A stretch of 64,000 bases of DNA from Krasilnikovia cinnamomea (GCF_004217545.1 NZ_SHKY01000001.1:2418001-2482000), one strand, 5' to 3'; positions 49,896 to 58,408 are shown, counted from the first letter of the stretch. A program made the numbers and translations. Notes: generated by a model not told the origin, from the letters alone.

Positions 49896-50339
49896 ATGAC
49901 CACGCCGATCAACGGCTACGTCAGCAAGGACTACGACGTCAACCGGACGCCGACCTCGCTGTACACCAACAAGACGACCACCGACAGCGGCTCACGGAAG
50001 AACCTGGCCGACCAGGACACGTTCCTCAAGCTCCTGGTCGCGCAGCTGAAGTACCAGGACCCGTCGAACCCCGCCGACTCGACCCAGTTCCTGGCCCAGA
50101 CGGCGCAGTTCACCCAGGTCGAGAAGCTCGGCGCGATCGAGAACGTCTTGAAGGGCCAGCAGCTGATCGGGGCCAGCGCCCTGGTCGGTCAGACGGTCAG
50201 CTTCAAGGACCCCAACGGTGACACCCAGGTGGGTGTCGTCAGCACGGCACGGCTCAACGGAGACAGCGAACCGGTCCTCGTGATCGGGAACATGGATGTG
50301 CAGCTGTCCAAGGTCACGGAAGTCCACCGGGCGGGCTGA
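49896..50339 (+). CDS. flgD: Hook capping protein FlgD
   Basis: 147 residues from ATG 49896 (CAGGAGGG 6 bases ahead). Core LADQDTFLKLLVAQLKYQDPSNPADSTQFLAQTAQFTQVEKLGAIENVL is diagnostic of FlgD. The C-terminal part is only a short beta segment (SFKDPNGDTQVGVVSTARLNGD...VQLSKVTEV), so the Ig-like domains of enteric FlgD are absent, as in other Gram-positives. It caps the growing hook. flgE follows after 50 bases. Confidence 0.92.
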   Translation: MTTPINGYVSKDYDVNRTPTSLYTNKTTTDSGSRKNLADQDTFLKLLVAQLKYQDPSNPADSTQFLAQTAQFTQVEKLGAIENVLKGQQLIGASALVGQTVSFKDPNGDTQVGVVSTARLNGDSEPVLVIGNMDVQLSKVTEVHRAG

Positions 50340-50389
50340 CCTCAGCCCACCCGCCCACTCTCCTCAACCGGGAAGGACACCCCAACCGC

Positions 50390-51613
50390 ATGCTGCGTTC
50401 CCTGTTCTCCGGCATCTCCGGTCTGCGCGCCCACCAGCAGATGATGGACGTGACCGGCAACAACATCGCCAACGTCAACACGACCGGCTACAAGACCAGC
50501 CAGGCCGTCTTCCAGGACACCCTGTCGCAGATGGTCAACGCCGCCGGCGCGCCACAGACGCAGGCCGGTGGCACCAACCCGGCCCAGGTCGGTCTCGGTG
50601 TGCGCCTGGCCAGCATCAGCGCCAACTTCAGCCAGGGTGCCGCGCAGACCACGGGCAAGTCGTCGGACATGATGATCCAGGGCGACGGCTTCTTCATCGT
50701 CAAGAGCAACGGTGAGTCGCTGTACACCCGCGCGGGATCCTTCAGCTTCGACGGCAACGGCTCGCTGACCACCCCGAACGGCCAGATCGTGCAGGGCTGG
50801 AGCGCGAACGCCGCCGGTGTCGTCAACACCGCGGGCGCGCCCGGGAACATCAAGCTGCCGATCGGCATCAGCCTGGCACCCACCGCGACCACGAGCTTCA
50901 CCCTCACCGGCAACCTCTCCTACGAGGCCAATGTCGGCGACTTCAAGGTGATCCCGGTGCCGGTGATCGACGCCAACGGTGCGTCCAGCGTCATGAACGT
51001 CACCCTGACGGAAACCGTCAAGGGCGACCCCGCCATCCCGACGGTGCCGGAGTGGACGATGACGCTGCCCGACGGCAGCACCCAGGCGCTGTCCTTCCCC
51101 AGCGGAAGGCCAGAGGATCCCGCCTTCCCGGGCGTCCCGCTCACCACTGTCAGCCTCGGCGCCGCGCCGAACACCTACACCATCGACGTCCGCGACCTCA
51201 CCTGCTACAGCGGTAACACCGAGGCGCGGGTGAGCGCGTCGGACGGCTCCGCGGCCGGCATCCTGAGCTCGTACACGGTGTCGAACACCGGCCAGATCGT
51301 GGGTGTGTTCAGCAACGGTCTCAAGCAGACGCTGGGCCAGCTGGCGCTCGCGAACTTCAACAACGTCAACGGTCTGGAGAAGATCGGTGACTCGATGTTC
51401 CGCAGCACGGTGAACTCGGGTCTGGCCCAGGTCGGCGCGGCCGGCTCCGCCGGTCTCGGCCTCATCTCCAGCGGCATGCTGGAAATGTCGAACGTGGACC
51501 TGGCGCAGGAGTTCACGAACCTGGTCATCGCCCAGCGCGGTTTCCAGGCGAACAGCCGGATCATCACCACCAGCGACGAGATCCTGCAGGAACTCGTCAA
51601 CCTCAAGCGCTGA
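50390..51613 (+). CDS. flgE: Flagellar hook protein FlgE
   Basis: 407 residues. N-terminal MLRSLFSGISGLRAHQQMMDVTGNNIANVNTTGYKTSQAVFQ (D0), the FlgE/F/G DUF1078-type block MMIQGDGFFIVKSNGESLYTRAGSFSFDGNGSLTTPNGQIVQGW, a central beta domain, and C-terminal SNVDLAQEFTNLVIAQRGFQANSRIITTSDEILQELVNLKR. It builds the universal joint. It is the only member of the FlgE/F/G group in the window, so the distal rod proteins are either encoded elsewhere or missing. Confidence 0.94.
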   Translation: MLRSLFSGISGLRAHQQMMDVTGNNIANVNTTGYKTSQAVFQDTLSQMVNAAGAPQTQAGGTNPAQVGLGVRLASISANFSQGAAQTTGKSSDMMIQGDGFFIVKSNGESLYTRAGSFSFDGNGSLTTPNGQIVQGWSANAAGVVNTAGAPGNIKLPIGISLAPTATTSFTLTGNLSYEANVGDFKVIPVPVIDANGASSVMNVTLTETVKGDPAIPTVPEWTMTLPDGSTQALSFPSGRPEDPAFPGVPLTTVSLGAAPNTYTIDVRDLTCYSGNTEARVSASDGSAAGILSSYTVSNTGQIVGVFSNGLKQTLGQLALANFNNVNGLEKIGDSMFRSTVNSGLAQVGAAGSAGLGLISSGMLEMSNVDLAQEFTNLVIAQRGFQANSRIITTSDEILQELVNLKR

Positions 51614-51628
51614 CGATGACCGTGTGCC

Positions 51629-51658
51629 GGCCGGGATGGGTCTCGCCCCGTCCCGGCC
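51629..51658 (+). terminator. Possible terminator after flgE
   Basis: GGCCGGGA and TCCCGGCC with a 14-base loop that can pair further (GGG with CCC), 15 bases behind flgE. No U run. Confidence 0.45.
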
Positions 51659-51750
51659 GCCGCGTGTCCGGGCACCGCCCGCCCGGCCGCCGCCGATCCG
51701 CGCGCCTCGCACCCGGATGGCGACCCGTACGCCCTTATTCGCACCACCCG

Positions 51751-51767
51751 CATGTCCGATGGACATG
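51751..51767. promoter_or_regulatory. CATGTCC-N3-GGACATG inverted repeat upstream of flbD
   Basis: A perfect 7+7 repeat, 52 bases before flbD. A weak FliA-like element (GCCA-N16-GCCGAC, 51774-51799) follows it. Operator or leader hairpin; uncertain. Confidence 0.35.
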
Positions 51768-51819
51768 TGACGGGCCACGGATGGCCCCGACCAGCCGACG
51801 AACGACCAAGGACGGACCC

Positions 51820-52089
51820 GTGATCCTCGTAACCCGCCTCAACGGTGCTGTGTTCGCCCTGAACCCGGACCTGGTCGAGCGTGCCGACTGCACGCCCGAC
51901 ACGGTCATCACTCTGGTGGACGGCACCAAGTACGTCATCGCGGAGTCTGTGCCCGAGTTCATCGACTCGGTCCGCCACTACCGCGCCTCCCTGATCGCCC
52001 AGGCGAGCCGCATCGAGGACGCCGAAGCGCCCGCCTCCGATGAATCGCAGGACGCCGTGGTGCTCCCGCTGCACCGAAAGGACCGCTGA
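51820..52089 (+). CDS. flbD: FlbD/SwrD family flagellar protein
   Basis: 89 residues. ILVTRLNGAVFALNPDLVERADCTPDTVITLVDGTKYVIAESVPEFIDSVRHYRASLI is the FlbD (Pfam) domain, known in Bacillus as SwrD, which raises stator power. The last 30 residues are an acidic tail ending LHRKDR. Not to be confused with the Caulobacter regulator of the same name. GTG 51820 with AAGGA ahead. motA begins inside its stop (TGATG), which suits a stator role. Confidence 0.9.
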   Translation: MILVTRLNGAVFALNPDLVERADCTPDTVITLVDGTKYVIAESVPEFIDSVRHYRASLIAQASRIEDAEAPASDESQDAVVLPLHRKDR

Positions 52090-52877
52090 TGGACATCGCC
52101 ACCATCGTCGGCGTTGTCGCCGCCCTGGTCATCGTCTTCACCGTCCAGATCCTGGAGGGTGGCTCGCCGGCGTCGATCCTGCTGATTCCGTCGCTGCTGC
52201 TGGTGTTCGGCGGCGCGTTCATGGCCGCCATGGCCGGCGGCGTGCTGAAGGACGCCCTCAACTTCCCCAAGCTGCTGCAGAAGGCGTTCCTCGCCAAGGT
52301 GGCGCCGCCGACCCGGCTCGTGGACGACATCGTCAAGCTGGCCGAGCGGGCGCGCCGCGAGGGCCTGCTGGCGCTGGAGGACGCGGTCAAGGAGGTCCAG
52401 CACCCCTTCCTCAAGCGCGGCCTGCAGCTGGCCATCGACGGCACCGACCCGGAGGAGCTGCACGACATCCTGCACGCCGAGATCGCCGCGAAGAAGAAGG
52501 CCGACAAGGCCGGCATGAAGATCTTCGAGAGCATGGGCGGCTACGCGCCGACGATCGGCATCATCGGCACGGTCATGGGCCTGGTGCACGTGCTGGAGAA
52601 CCTCAGCAAGCCGGAGACGCTGGGCCATTCCATCTCCGCCGCGTTCGTCGCGACGCTGTGGGGCGTGATGAGCGCCAACGTGATCTGGCTGCCGATCGCC
52701 TCCCGGCTCACCCGGCTCTCCGGTGTCGAGTGCGAGGAGATGGAGCTGATTATCGACGGTGTGCTGGCCATCCAGTCCGGCTCGAACCCGCGCCTGGTGG
52801 CCCAGAAGCTGCGCAGTCTGCTCCCGCCGGAGGTACGCAAGGCCGCCGAGGCCGCGTCCACCAAGAAGGCGGCGTAG
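52089..52877 (+). CDS. motA: Flagellar stator protein MotA
   Basis: 262 residues, four membrane segments: 3-24, 30-50, about 150-170 and 182-205. Conserved cytoplasmic loop with charged residues (RARREGLLALEDAVKEVQHPFLKRGLQLAIDGTDPEELHD) that touches FliG, then KIFESMGGYAPTIGIIGTVMGLVHVLENLSKPETLGHSISAAFVATLWGVMSANVIWLP with the two Pro-rich channel helices. Forms the MotA5B2 unit. Typical of the proton-type MotA with GGYAPTIGIIGTVMGL. Confidence 0.95.
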   Translation: MDIATIVGVVAALVIVFTVQILEGGSPASILLIPSLLLVFGGAFMAAMAGGVLKDALNFPKLLQKAFLAKVAPPTRLVDDIVKLAERARREGLLALEDAVKEVQHPFLKRGLQLAIDGTDPEELHDILHAEIAAKKKADKAGMKIFESMGGYAPTIGIIGTVMGLVHVLENLSKPETLGHSISAAFVATLWGVMSANVIWLPIASRLTRLSGVECEEMELIIDGVLAIQSGSNPRLVAQKLRSLLPPEVRKAAEAASTKKAA

Positions 52878-52880
52878 CCG

Positions 52881-53888
52881 ATGGCGACAAAGAGCGCGAG
52901 GCGCCGCAAGGGCGGCCACGAGGAGCACGAGGAGCACGTCAATCACGAGCGCTGGCTCGTGTCGTACGCCGACATGCTCACGCTGCTGTTCGTGCTGTTC
53001 GTGGTGCTGTTCGCGATGAGTACGGTCGACCAGAAGAAGTTCAACGAGCTGGCGGCGGGTCTGTCCGCCGGCTTCGGGGCGCCGACGGTTGTCTTCCAGG
53101 GCCAGACGTCGACCCTCGACGGGGACGGCCCGGCCGCGCAGCTGCTCAACATCGACCCGGGGGCGCGGCCCGACGACGGCACCTCCGGTACGCAGAAGAT
53201 GACCAAGGAGCAGCAGCAGGCGGTCCAGCGGGCGATCCAGGCCGAGGGCCGGATCCGGGCTTCCAAGAACGCCGACGCGGCGGCCAAGGAGGCCGAGGAC
53301 CTCAAGAAGATCGAGCGGAAGATCGCGGACGCACTCGCGAAGGTGAAGCTGCTCGACCAGGTGCGGTTCACGATCGACCGGCGGGGTCTGGTGGTCACCG
53401 TGGTGACCAACGAGGTGGTCTTCGCGGGCAACCGGGCCGACCTGCGGCCGGGTGGGGCCAAGATCCTGGACGCGGTGACGCCGCCGCTGCTGGCGCTGCC
53501 GAACCCGATCGAGGTGGACGGCCACACCAACCAGCTCAACTCCCCGACCACGTTCTACCCGAGCGGTTGGGAGCTGTCCGCTGCCCGCGCCTCGCGGGTG
53601 GTCCGTTACCTGACCGACCACGGGCTGGCCAAGAGCCGGATGAGCGCGGTCGGGTACTCCGACACCAAGCCGTTGATCGACCCCAGGGACCCGCGGGCGA
53701 TCACCATGAACCGCCGGGTCGACGTGGTCGTCCTGACCATGCTGAAGCCGGATCAGGCCGGGCTGCTGCCGGCCGCCGCGGGAGACGACGCGAAGCCGCA
53801 CGTCGGCCAGACCACGGCCGAGGCGAACGCCGAGGCGAACGCCGAAGCGGGCACCACCCCGTCCACCACCACGACCACGCACGACTGA
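52881..53888 (+). CDS. motB: Flagellar stator protein MotB
   Basis: 335 residues. N-terminal basic segment, then one membrane helix with the ion-binding Asp in WLVSYADMLTLLFVLFVVLFAMS (about residue 33). Plug region follows, then an OmpA/MotB peptidoglycan-binding domain about 150-275: LVVTVVTNEVVFAGNRADLRPGG, VDGHTNQLNSPTTFYPSGWELSAARASRVVRYL, MSAVGYSDTKPL and NRRVDVVVL. The tail has three copies of an Ala-Glu-Ala-Asn unit. It anchors MotA to the wall and carries the ion; residue pattern suggests protons, though this is not firm. Confidence 0.95.
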   Translation: MATKSARRRKGGHEEHEEHVNHERWLVSYADMLTLLFVLFVVLFAMSTVDQKKFNELAAGLSAGFGAPTVVFQGQTSTLDGDGPAAQLLNIDPGARPDDGTSGTQKMTKEQQQAVQRAIQAEGRIRASKNADAAAKEAEDLKKIERKIADALAKVKLLDQVRFTIDRRGLVVTVVTNEVVFAGNRADLRPGGAKILDAVTPPLLALPNPIEVDGHTNQLNSPTTFYPSGWELSAARASRVVRYLTDHGLAKSRMSAVGYSDTKPLIDPRDPRAITMNRRVDVVVLTMLKPDQAGLLPAAAGDDAKPHVGQTTAEANAEANAEAGTTPSTTTTTHD

Positions 53889-53904
53889 CGACAAGGAGGT
53901 TTCG

Positions 53905-54354
53905 ATGAGCGAGAAGGATTCGGCTGCGCCGAAGAAGAAGGGCAAGCTGCTGCTGTTCCTCCTGGGCCCGGTCATTCTGCTGGGCGGTGGCGGGGCCGGC
54001 GGGTACATGCTGTTCGCGTCGCAGAAGGCGGAGGCCACGCCGAAGGCGCCGGAGAAGGGCGTGGTCGTCACGTTGGAGGATCCGCTGACGATCAACCTGT
54101 CCGCCGGGCACTATCTGAAACTGGGCTTCGCCATGCAGATGACCGCGGACGCCGGCGAGGAGGAGATCGACACCGCCGAGGCGCGTGACCTGGCGATCGA
54201 CCAGTACACCGGCCTGGACATCGCGGTGCTGGAGAACGAGAAGGGTCGGGCGAAGGCCAAGCAGGACCTGCTCGCCAAGCTCGACCAGGCATACCGCAAG
54301 GACAAGAAGCAACTGGTCATGGACATCTACTTCACCCAGTTCGTGACGCAGTGA
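53905..54354 (+). CDS. fliL: Flagellar basal-body protein FliL
   Basis: 149 residues. Lys-rich N-terminus, one membrane segment about 15-36 (LLFLLGPVILLGGGGAGGYMLFA), then the FliL stomatin-like domain: VVTLEDPLTINLSAGHYLKLGFAMQMT, LAIDQYTGLDIAVLENEKGRAKAKQDLLAKLDQAY, and the end VMDIYFTQFVTQ typical of FliL. It forms a ring around MotB and supports torque. AAGGAGG precedes ATG 53905. It closes the stator unit before the fliM promoter. Confidence 0.93.
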   Translation: MSEKDSAAPKKKGKLLLFLLGPVILLGGGGAGGYMLFASQKAEATPKAPEKGVVVTLEDPLTINLSAGHYLKLGFAMQMTADAGEEEIDTAEARDLAIDQYTGLDIAVLENEKGRAKAKQDLLAKLDQAYRKDKKQLVMDIYFTQFVTQ

Positions 54355-54419
54355 CGGTGGCGCCGGACCGGGCATCGACCTGCCCATCCGGCGTACCTGG
54401 GGACAAAGCGACCCACGGG

Positions 54420-54445
54420 CTCAGTGGTTCGCGAAACGAGCCGAT
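54420..54445 (+). promoter_or_regulatory. FliA-type promoter of fliM
   Basis: CTCA (54420-54423), 16 bases, GCCGAT (54440-54445); one mismatch. The start would fall near 54452, only about 3 bases before GTG 54455, so a leaderless mRNA is predicted. Confidence 0.74.
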
Positions 54446-54454
54446 GAGGACGAC

Positions 54455-55435
54455 GTGACCAACTCTCCGTCTGCGCCCGCCACCGGGCGGGGAACCATGC
54501 CGGCCGTCGGGCGGGGCAAGATGTCGCGCCGCGGTACCGGAGGGCCGGCACCGTACGACTTCCGGCGCCCGATCAAGCTGTCCCGCGAGCACGTCCGGAC
54601 GCTGCAGATAGCGTTCGAGACGTACGCCCGCGGCTGCGGCACGCTGCTGACCACCCGGCTGCGGGTGGTCAGCAGCGTGACGTTGAACTCGATCGAGCAA
54701 CTCAACTACGACGAGTACGTCGCGACGCTGGCCAACCCCACCATCCTGGCGCTGGTCTCCCTCGACCCGCTGCCCGGCACGGTGCTGATGGAGATGTCCT
54801 CACCGGCGGTGATGACGGCCATCGACCACATGCTGGGTGGTCCGGGCGGTCCCCAACCGGAGCGCCCGCTGACCGACGTCGAGATGCCACTGCTGCGCGG
54901 CCTGATGGAGCGGATGCTCGGCGAACTGCGCTACGGCTTCGAGACGCTGGTCGACATCAACCCGAAGCTGCGGGACATCGAGTACAACGCGCAGTTCCTG
55001 CGGGCACACCAGCCGGGCGACGCGGTGGTGATCGCCTCGTTCGAGATGAAGATCGGCACCGAGGAGTGCGTGGCGAGCATCTGCCTGCCGTTCAACACGA
55101 TCCTGCCGGTGCTGGAACACCATGAAGCGATCGAGCTGACCCCGGCCGAGCGGCTGGCCCGCGACGTCGCGCTGCGGAACCTGACGGGCGGACTTTCTGC
55201 CGCGCCGATCGATGTTGCGGTCCGATTCCACCCAATTCGGATGCGTACCGATGACATCGTGGATCTACGCCCCGGCGACGTCGTGCCGTTGGGGCACCCG
55301 ATCAGCGTGCCGCTCGACGTGACCGTCAACGACACCGTCTTCGCCCACGCCGTACCGGGTAATCAGGGCGCCCGGCTCGCGTGTCTCGTCGTGCCGTCGC
55401 CCCAGGAACCGTCGAAGGAGGTTGGCCGCCTGTGA
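54455..55435 (+). CDS. fliM: C-ring switch protein FliM
   Basis: 326 residues. Middle CheC-like domain about 45-230 with [33 protein letters not shown], the loop HMLGGPGG that touches FliG, and [27 protein letters not shown]-terminal SpoA domain ([27 protein letters not shown]). The N-terminal 40 residues are Gly/Arg/Pro-rich ([20 protein letters not shown]) and lack the usual EIDALL CheY-binding motif. fliN overlaps its stop. Confidence 0.92.
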   Translation: MTNSPSAPATGRGTMPAVGRGKMSRRGTGGPAPYDFRRPIKLSREHVRTLQIAFETYARGCGTLLTTRLRVVSSVTLNSIEQLNYDEYVATLANPTILALVSLDPLPGTVLMEMSSPAVMTAIDHMLGGPGGPQPERPLTDVEMPLLRGLMERMLGELRYGFETLVDINPKLRDIEYNAQFLRAHQPGDAVVIASFEMKIGTEECVASICLPFNTILPVLEHHEAIELTPAERLARDVALRNLTGGLSAAPIDVAVRFHPIRMRTDDIVDLRPGDVVPLGHPISVPLDVTVNDTVFAHAVPGNQGARLACLVVPSPQEPSKEVGRL

Positions 55436-56181
55436 CCGCGCCCACCATCACCGAGCCGCAGGTCGCGCTGGCGCGCAGCGCCGCGGAGGCGGCCCGCGCC
55501 GTCCTTCCCACGAGCCGTGAGCTGGTCGTCGGCGTACCGGTCGCGGCCAGCGAGGACGCGCTGCCCGACGGACAGGCGATCACCGCCCGGTTCAGTGGCG
55601 CCGCGACCGGCGACGTGGTCGTGGTCGTCGGGCAGGACCTGGCCGACGCGCTCAAGGAGAGCCCGCTCGGCGAGCTGGACCTGACCGCGGCGGTACGCCC
55701 GGCCCTGGAAGCCGCCGCCCGTACGTTCGGGCCGGTCGTGCTGGACCCGGGCCAGGTCATGGAGCCCGCCGTCGCGCTCAGCGCGCTGGCCGCCAAGCCG
55801 GGCGCGGTGGCCGTGCCGCTGCTCGACGGCGAGACCGTACGCGCGATCGTGGCGCTCTCGCTCACGCCCTGGCCCGCGGAAGCCGGTCCGGGCGGGGTCC
55901 CGGCCCGGCGGGCGGAGATCGGCGCCATCCGCGGTGGCCTGGACATGCTGCACGACGTCGAGATGGAGGTCTCGGCGGAGCTGGGCCGGACCAGGATGAG
56001 CGTGCGGGAGCTGCTGTCGCTGGTGCCCGGCGCGATCGTGGAGCTGGACCGGGCCGCGGGCAGCCCCGCGGACCTGCTGGTGAACGGCCGCCTCATCGCC
56101 CGCGGCGAGGTCGTCGTCATCGACGAGAACTTCGGCATCCGGATCACGGAGATCGTCGCCCCGGGCAGTGAACAGGGGTAG
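55432..56181 (+). CDS. fliN: C-ring switch protein FliN (long, FliY-like)
   Basis: 249 residues, about twice the size of short FliN. Residues 1-145 form a CheC/FliY-like region ([22 protein letters not shown]) but without a clear CheC phosphatase motif. The C-terminal SpoA domain about 170-245 is clear: [67 protein letters not shown]. It completes the C ring with FliM and FliG. GTG 55432 (GTGA overlap) with AAGGAGG ahead. Confidence 0.92.
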   Translation: MTAPTITEPQVALARSAAEAARAVLPTSRELVVGVPVAASEDALPDGQAITARFSGAATGDVVVVVGQDLADALKESPLGELDLTAAVRPALEAAARTFGPVVLDPGQVMEPAVALSALAAKPGAVAVPLLDGETVRAIVALSLTPWPAEAGPGGVPARRAEIGAIRGGLDMLHDVEMEVSAELGRTRMSVRELLSLVPGAIVELDRAAGSPADLLVNGRLIARGEVVVIDENFGIRITEIVAPGSEQG

Positions 56182-56187
56182 CCGTCC

Positions 56188-56688
56188 GTGATCGAACTCG
56201 TCCTGCGGATCGGCTTCTCGCTGCTGATCGTGTTCGGCCTGATGTGGGGCTTGGCCAAGGTGGTCCGGCGCCCGCTTACCGGCCGCCACAGGACGCCCAA
56301 CCTCGCCGTACTGGACCGTCAGCAGCTCGCCCGCGGCGCGGTGGTGACGGTGGTGCAGGTCGCCGACAAGGCACTCATCCTCGGCGTGACCGACCAGTAC
56401 GTGAGCCTGCTCGGTGAGACCGCGCTGGGGCCGTTCGAGCCGGTTCCGCCGGTGCACACGAAGAAGCGCGACCCGGTCTCGCTGGAGCAGGACGTCACGC
56501 TCCCGCCGGTGCACACCAAGAAGCGTGATCCCGTCGCGCTGAGGCCGGAAGCCACGCTCGCGGACGTGACGCTGCCGGCGGACCTGGCGGTACGGCACCG
56601 CGGCGGCCGCCTGGACGGCTCACTGCTGTCGCCGAGCACCTGGCGGGCGACCATGGAGTTCCTCCGCGATCGGACGTCGAGGCGATGA
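56188..56688 (+). CDS. fliO: Export apparatus protein FliO
   Basis: 166 residues. One N-terminal membrane helix (IELVLRIGFSLLIVFGLMWGLAKVV), then the FliO domain LAVLDRQQLARGAVVTVVQVADKALILGVTDQYVSLLGE. Residues about 87-124 are two exact-length 19-residue repeats, each starting PPVHTKKRDPV. The C-terminal tail is Arg-rich. FliO assists FliP ring assembly. GTG 56188 lies 6 bases behind fliN; the fliP start overlaps its stop. Confidence 0.88.
   Translation: MIELVLRIGFSLLIVFGLMWGLAKVVRRPLTGRHRTPNLAVLDRQQLARGAVVTVVQVADKALILGVTDQYVSLLGETALGPFEPVPPVHTKKRDPVSLEQDVTLPPVHTKKRDPVALRPEATLADVTLPADLAVRHRGGRLDGSLLSPSTWRATMEFLRDRTSRR
56446..56559. repeat. Two 57-base tandem repeats in fliO
   Basis: Copies at 56446-56502 and 56503-56559, both starting CCGCCGGTGCACAC. 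They encode two successive 19-residue units. The first 11 residues are identical between copies, the rest has diverged. Confidence 0.85.
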
Positions 56689-57578
56689 TGCGCCGCGGGT
56701 TCGTACTGCTGCTGACCGGGTTGGCGCTGGCGCTCGCGCCGGCCGCCCCGGCGTCGGCCGACCCAGCCCCGGCCCCGGCGCCCGCCCCGGTCGCTCCCGC
56801 ACCCGCTCCCGCCCCGGCCGTTCCCGCCCCGGCTCGGCACGCTCCGATGGTTCCTGTGGCGTACCGGGCGCCGGTCGCGCCGACCACACCGGCCGCGCCG
56901 ATCCCGCCGAGCGGCGCCGTCAACGTCAACGTCAACGTGAACGGCGAGAACCGGCCCGCCAACTCGTTGGTGATCCTGCTCGGCATCACGTTGCTGTGGG
57001 TACTGCCCGCGCTGTTGCTGGTGTGCACGCCGTTCACCAAGGTGTTCATGGTCCTGGGGATCGCCCGCAACGCGCTCGGGCTGACCAGCATGCCGCCGAA
57101 CCAGGTGCTGGCCGGGCTGGCGCTGTTCATCAGCCTGTTCATCATGGGCCCCACGCTGGCCCAGATGAACGAGCAGGGTCTGCAGCCGTACCTCAACGGC
57201 ACCAAGACGCAGTCGCAGGCGTTCGAGGACGGCATCCAGCCGCTGCGGCAGTTCATGCTCAAGACGACCCGCCCGGACGAGATCGCGCTGATGGTGCGCG
57301 TCTCCGGCCAGCCGACGCCGGCGAACCAGGACGACCTGCCGATGACCACGCTGGTGCCCGCGTTCGTACTGTCGGAGCTGCGCGCGGCGTTCATCATCGG
57401 ATTCGTCATCTTCATCCCGTTCATCATCATCGACATGGTGGTGTCCGCGTCACTGATGTCACTGGGCATGATGATGTTGCCACCGGTGACTGTGGCGCTG
57501 CCGTTCAAGTTGTTGCTGTTCGTGCTGGTCAACGGGTGGAGTCTGATCATCACGGCGCTAGTGGCGAGCTACGGATGA
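56685..57578 (+). CDS. fliP: Export gate protein FliP
   Basis: 297 residues. Signal peptide 1-25 (GFVLLLTGLALALAPAAPASA), then an unusual 40-residue Pro/Ala stretch. FliP core: NSLVILLGITLLWVLPALLLVCTPFTKVFMVLGIARNALGLTSMPPNQVLAGLALFISLFIM, DLPMTTLVPAFVLSELRAAFIIGFVIFIPFIIIDMVVSASLMSLGMMMLPPVTVALPFKLLLFVLVNGW. Five FliP with one FliR and four FliQ form the export channel. Its stop overlaps fliR; no fliQ lies between. Confidence 0.95.
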   Translation: MMRRGFVLLLTGLALALAPAAPASADPAPAPAPAPVAPAPAPAPAVPAPARHAPMVPVAYRAPVAPTTPAAPIPPSGAVNVNVNVNGENRPANSLVILLGITLLWVLPALLLVCTPFTKVFMVLGIARNALGLTSMPPNQVLAGLALFISLFIMGPTLAQMNEQGLQPYLNGTKTQSQAFEDGIQPLRQFMLKTTRPDEIALMVRVSGQPTPANQDDLPMTTLVPAFVLSELRAAFIIGFVIFIPFIIIDMVVSASLMSLGMMMLPPVTVALPFKLLLFVLVNGWSLIITALVASYG

Positions 57579-58339
57579 ACTTCGACGCCCCGCTGGCCAC
57601 GCTCCTCGCTGTGATGCTCGGAGCAGTACGGGCCGGGGCGTGGCTGGTCGTCAGCCCGCCGTTCAACTCGCGGCTCATCCCGGCTCCGGTCAAGGCGCTG
57701 ATGTCGGTGGGGATCGCGATACCGATGACGCCGTACCTGACCACGTCGCTGCCCGCGATGACCGCCCCGGCGATCATCGCGAGCGCGGCGCTGCAGTTCT
57801 TCGTCGGCGCCTCGCTCGGGTTCATCACCGCGCTGTACTTCGCGGCGCTGCAGGCGGCGGGCGACCTGCTCGACGTGTTCGGCGGTTTCACGCTGGCGTA
57901 CGCGTTCGACCCGCTGTCGCTGAGCCAGAGCTCGGTGTTCGGCCGCTTCTACAACCTGGTCGCGATGACGCTGCTGTTCGCCACGGACGCGTACCAGATG
58001 ATCCTGCGCGGGTTTCTGCAGTCGTACGAGACGCTGCCGCTGAACGCGTCGTTCTCGATGGCCACGCTGGGCCGGGTGCTCACCGAGGGGGTGAGCGAGA
58101 TGTTCCTGGCCGCGCTGCAGATCGCGGGCCCGTTGGTCGCGATCCTGTTTCTCACGGACGTGGCGTTCGGGCTGCTCAACCGCGTGGCGCCCGCTCTGAA
58201 CGCGTTCCAGCTCGGGTTCCCCGCCAAGATCTTCCTGGTGCTCGCGCTGTCCGGGATCGCGATCGCCGCGCTCCCCCGCGCGCTGGACTCCTTGATCGAC
58301 AAGGCGGTCACCGCGGTCGTGCAGCTCAGCGGCGGCTGA
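57575..58339 (+). CDS. fliR: Export gate protein FliR
   Basis: 254 residues with about six membrane segments. Typical start FDAPLATLLAVMLGAVRAGAWLVVSPPFNSRLIPAPVKALMSVGIAIPM, then GASLGFITALYFAALQAAGDLLDVFGGFTLAYAFDPLSLSQSSVFGRFYNLVAMTLLFATD and VAFGLLNRVAPALNAFQLGFPAKIF. ATG 57575 overlaps the fliP stop as ATGA. Normally fliQ stands between these two genes; here translation passes directly from FliP to FliR. Confidence 0.94.
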   Translation: MNFDAPLATLLAVMLGAVRAGAWLVVSPPFNSRLIPAPVKALMSVGIAIPMTPYLTTSLPAMTAPAIIASAALQFFVGASLGFITALYFAALQAAGDLLDVFGGFTLAYAFDPLSLSQSSVFGRFYNLVAMTLLFATDAYQMILRGFLQSYETLPLNASFSMATLGRVLTEGVSEMFLAALQIAGPLVAILFLTDVAFGLLNRVAPALNAFQLGFPAKIFLVLALSGIAIAALPRALDSLIDKAVTAVVQLSGG

Positions 58340-58353
58340 CACCGCGGGTCGGG

Positions 58354-58379
58354 CTCAGCGCCGGCCGGTTCGCGCCGAA
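58354..58379 (+). promoter_or_regulatory. FliA-type promoter of flhB
   Basis: CTCA (58354-58357), 16 bases, GCCGAA (58374-58379): exact consensus, in the 69-base gap between fliR and flhB. Confidence 0.8.
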
Positions 58380-58408
58380 CGGGATGACAGCAGACCCGGG
58401 GAGGTGAC

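Noticed and set aside
51774-51799. FliA-type promoter of flbD-motA (GCCA-N16-GCCGAC)
   Set aside because: Three mismatches in ten positions; kept only as a weak note at the nearby inverted repeat.
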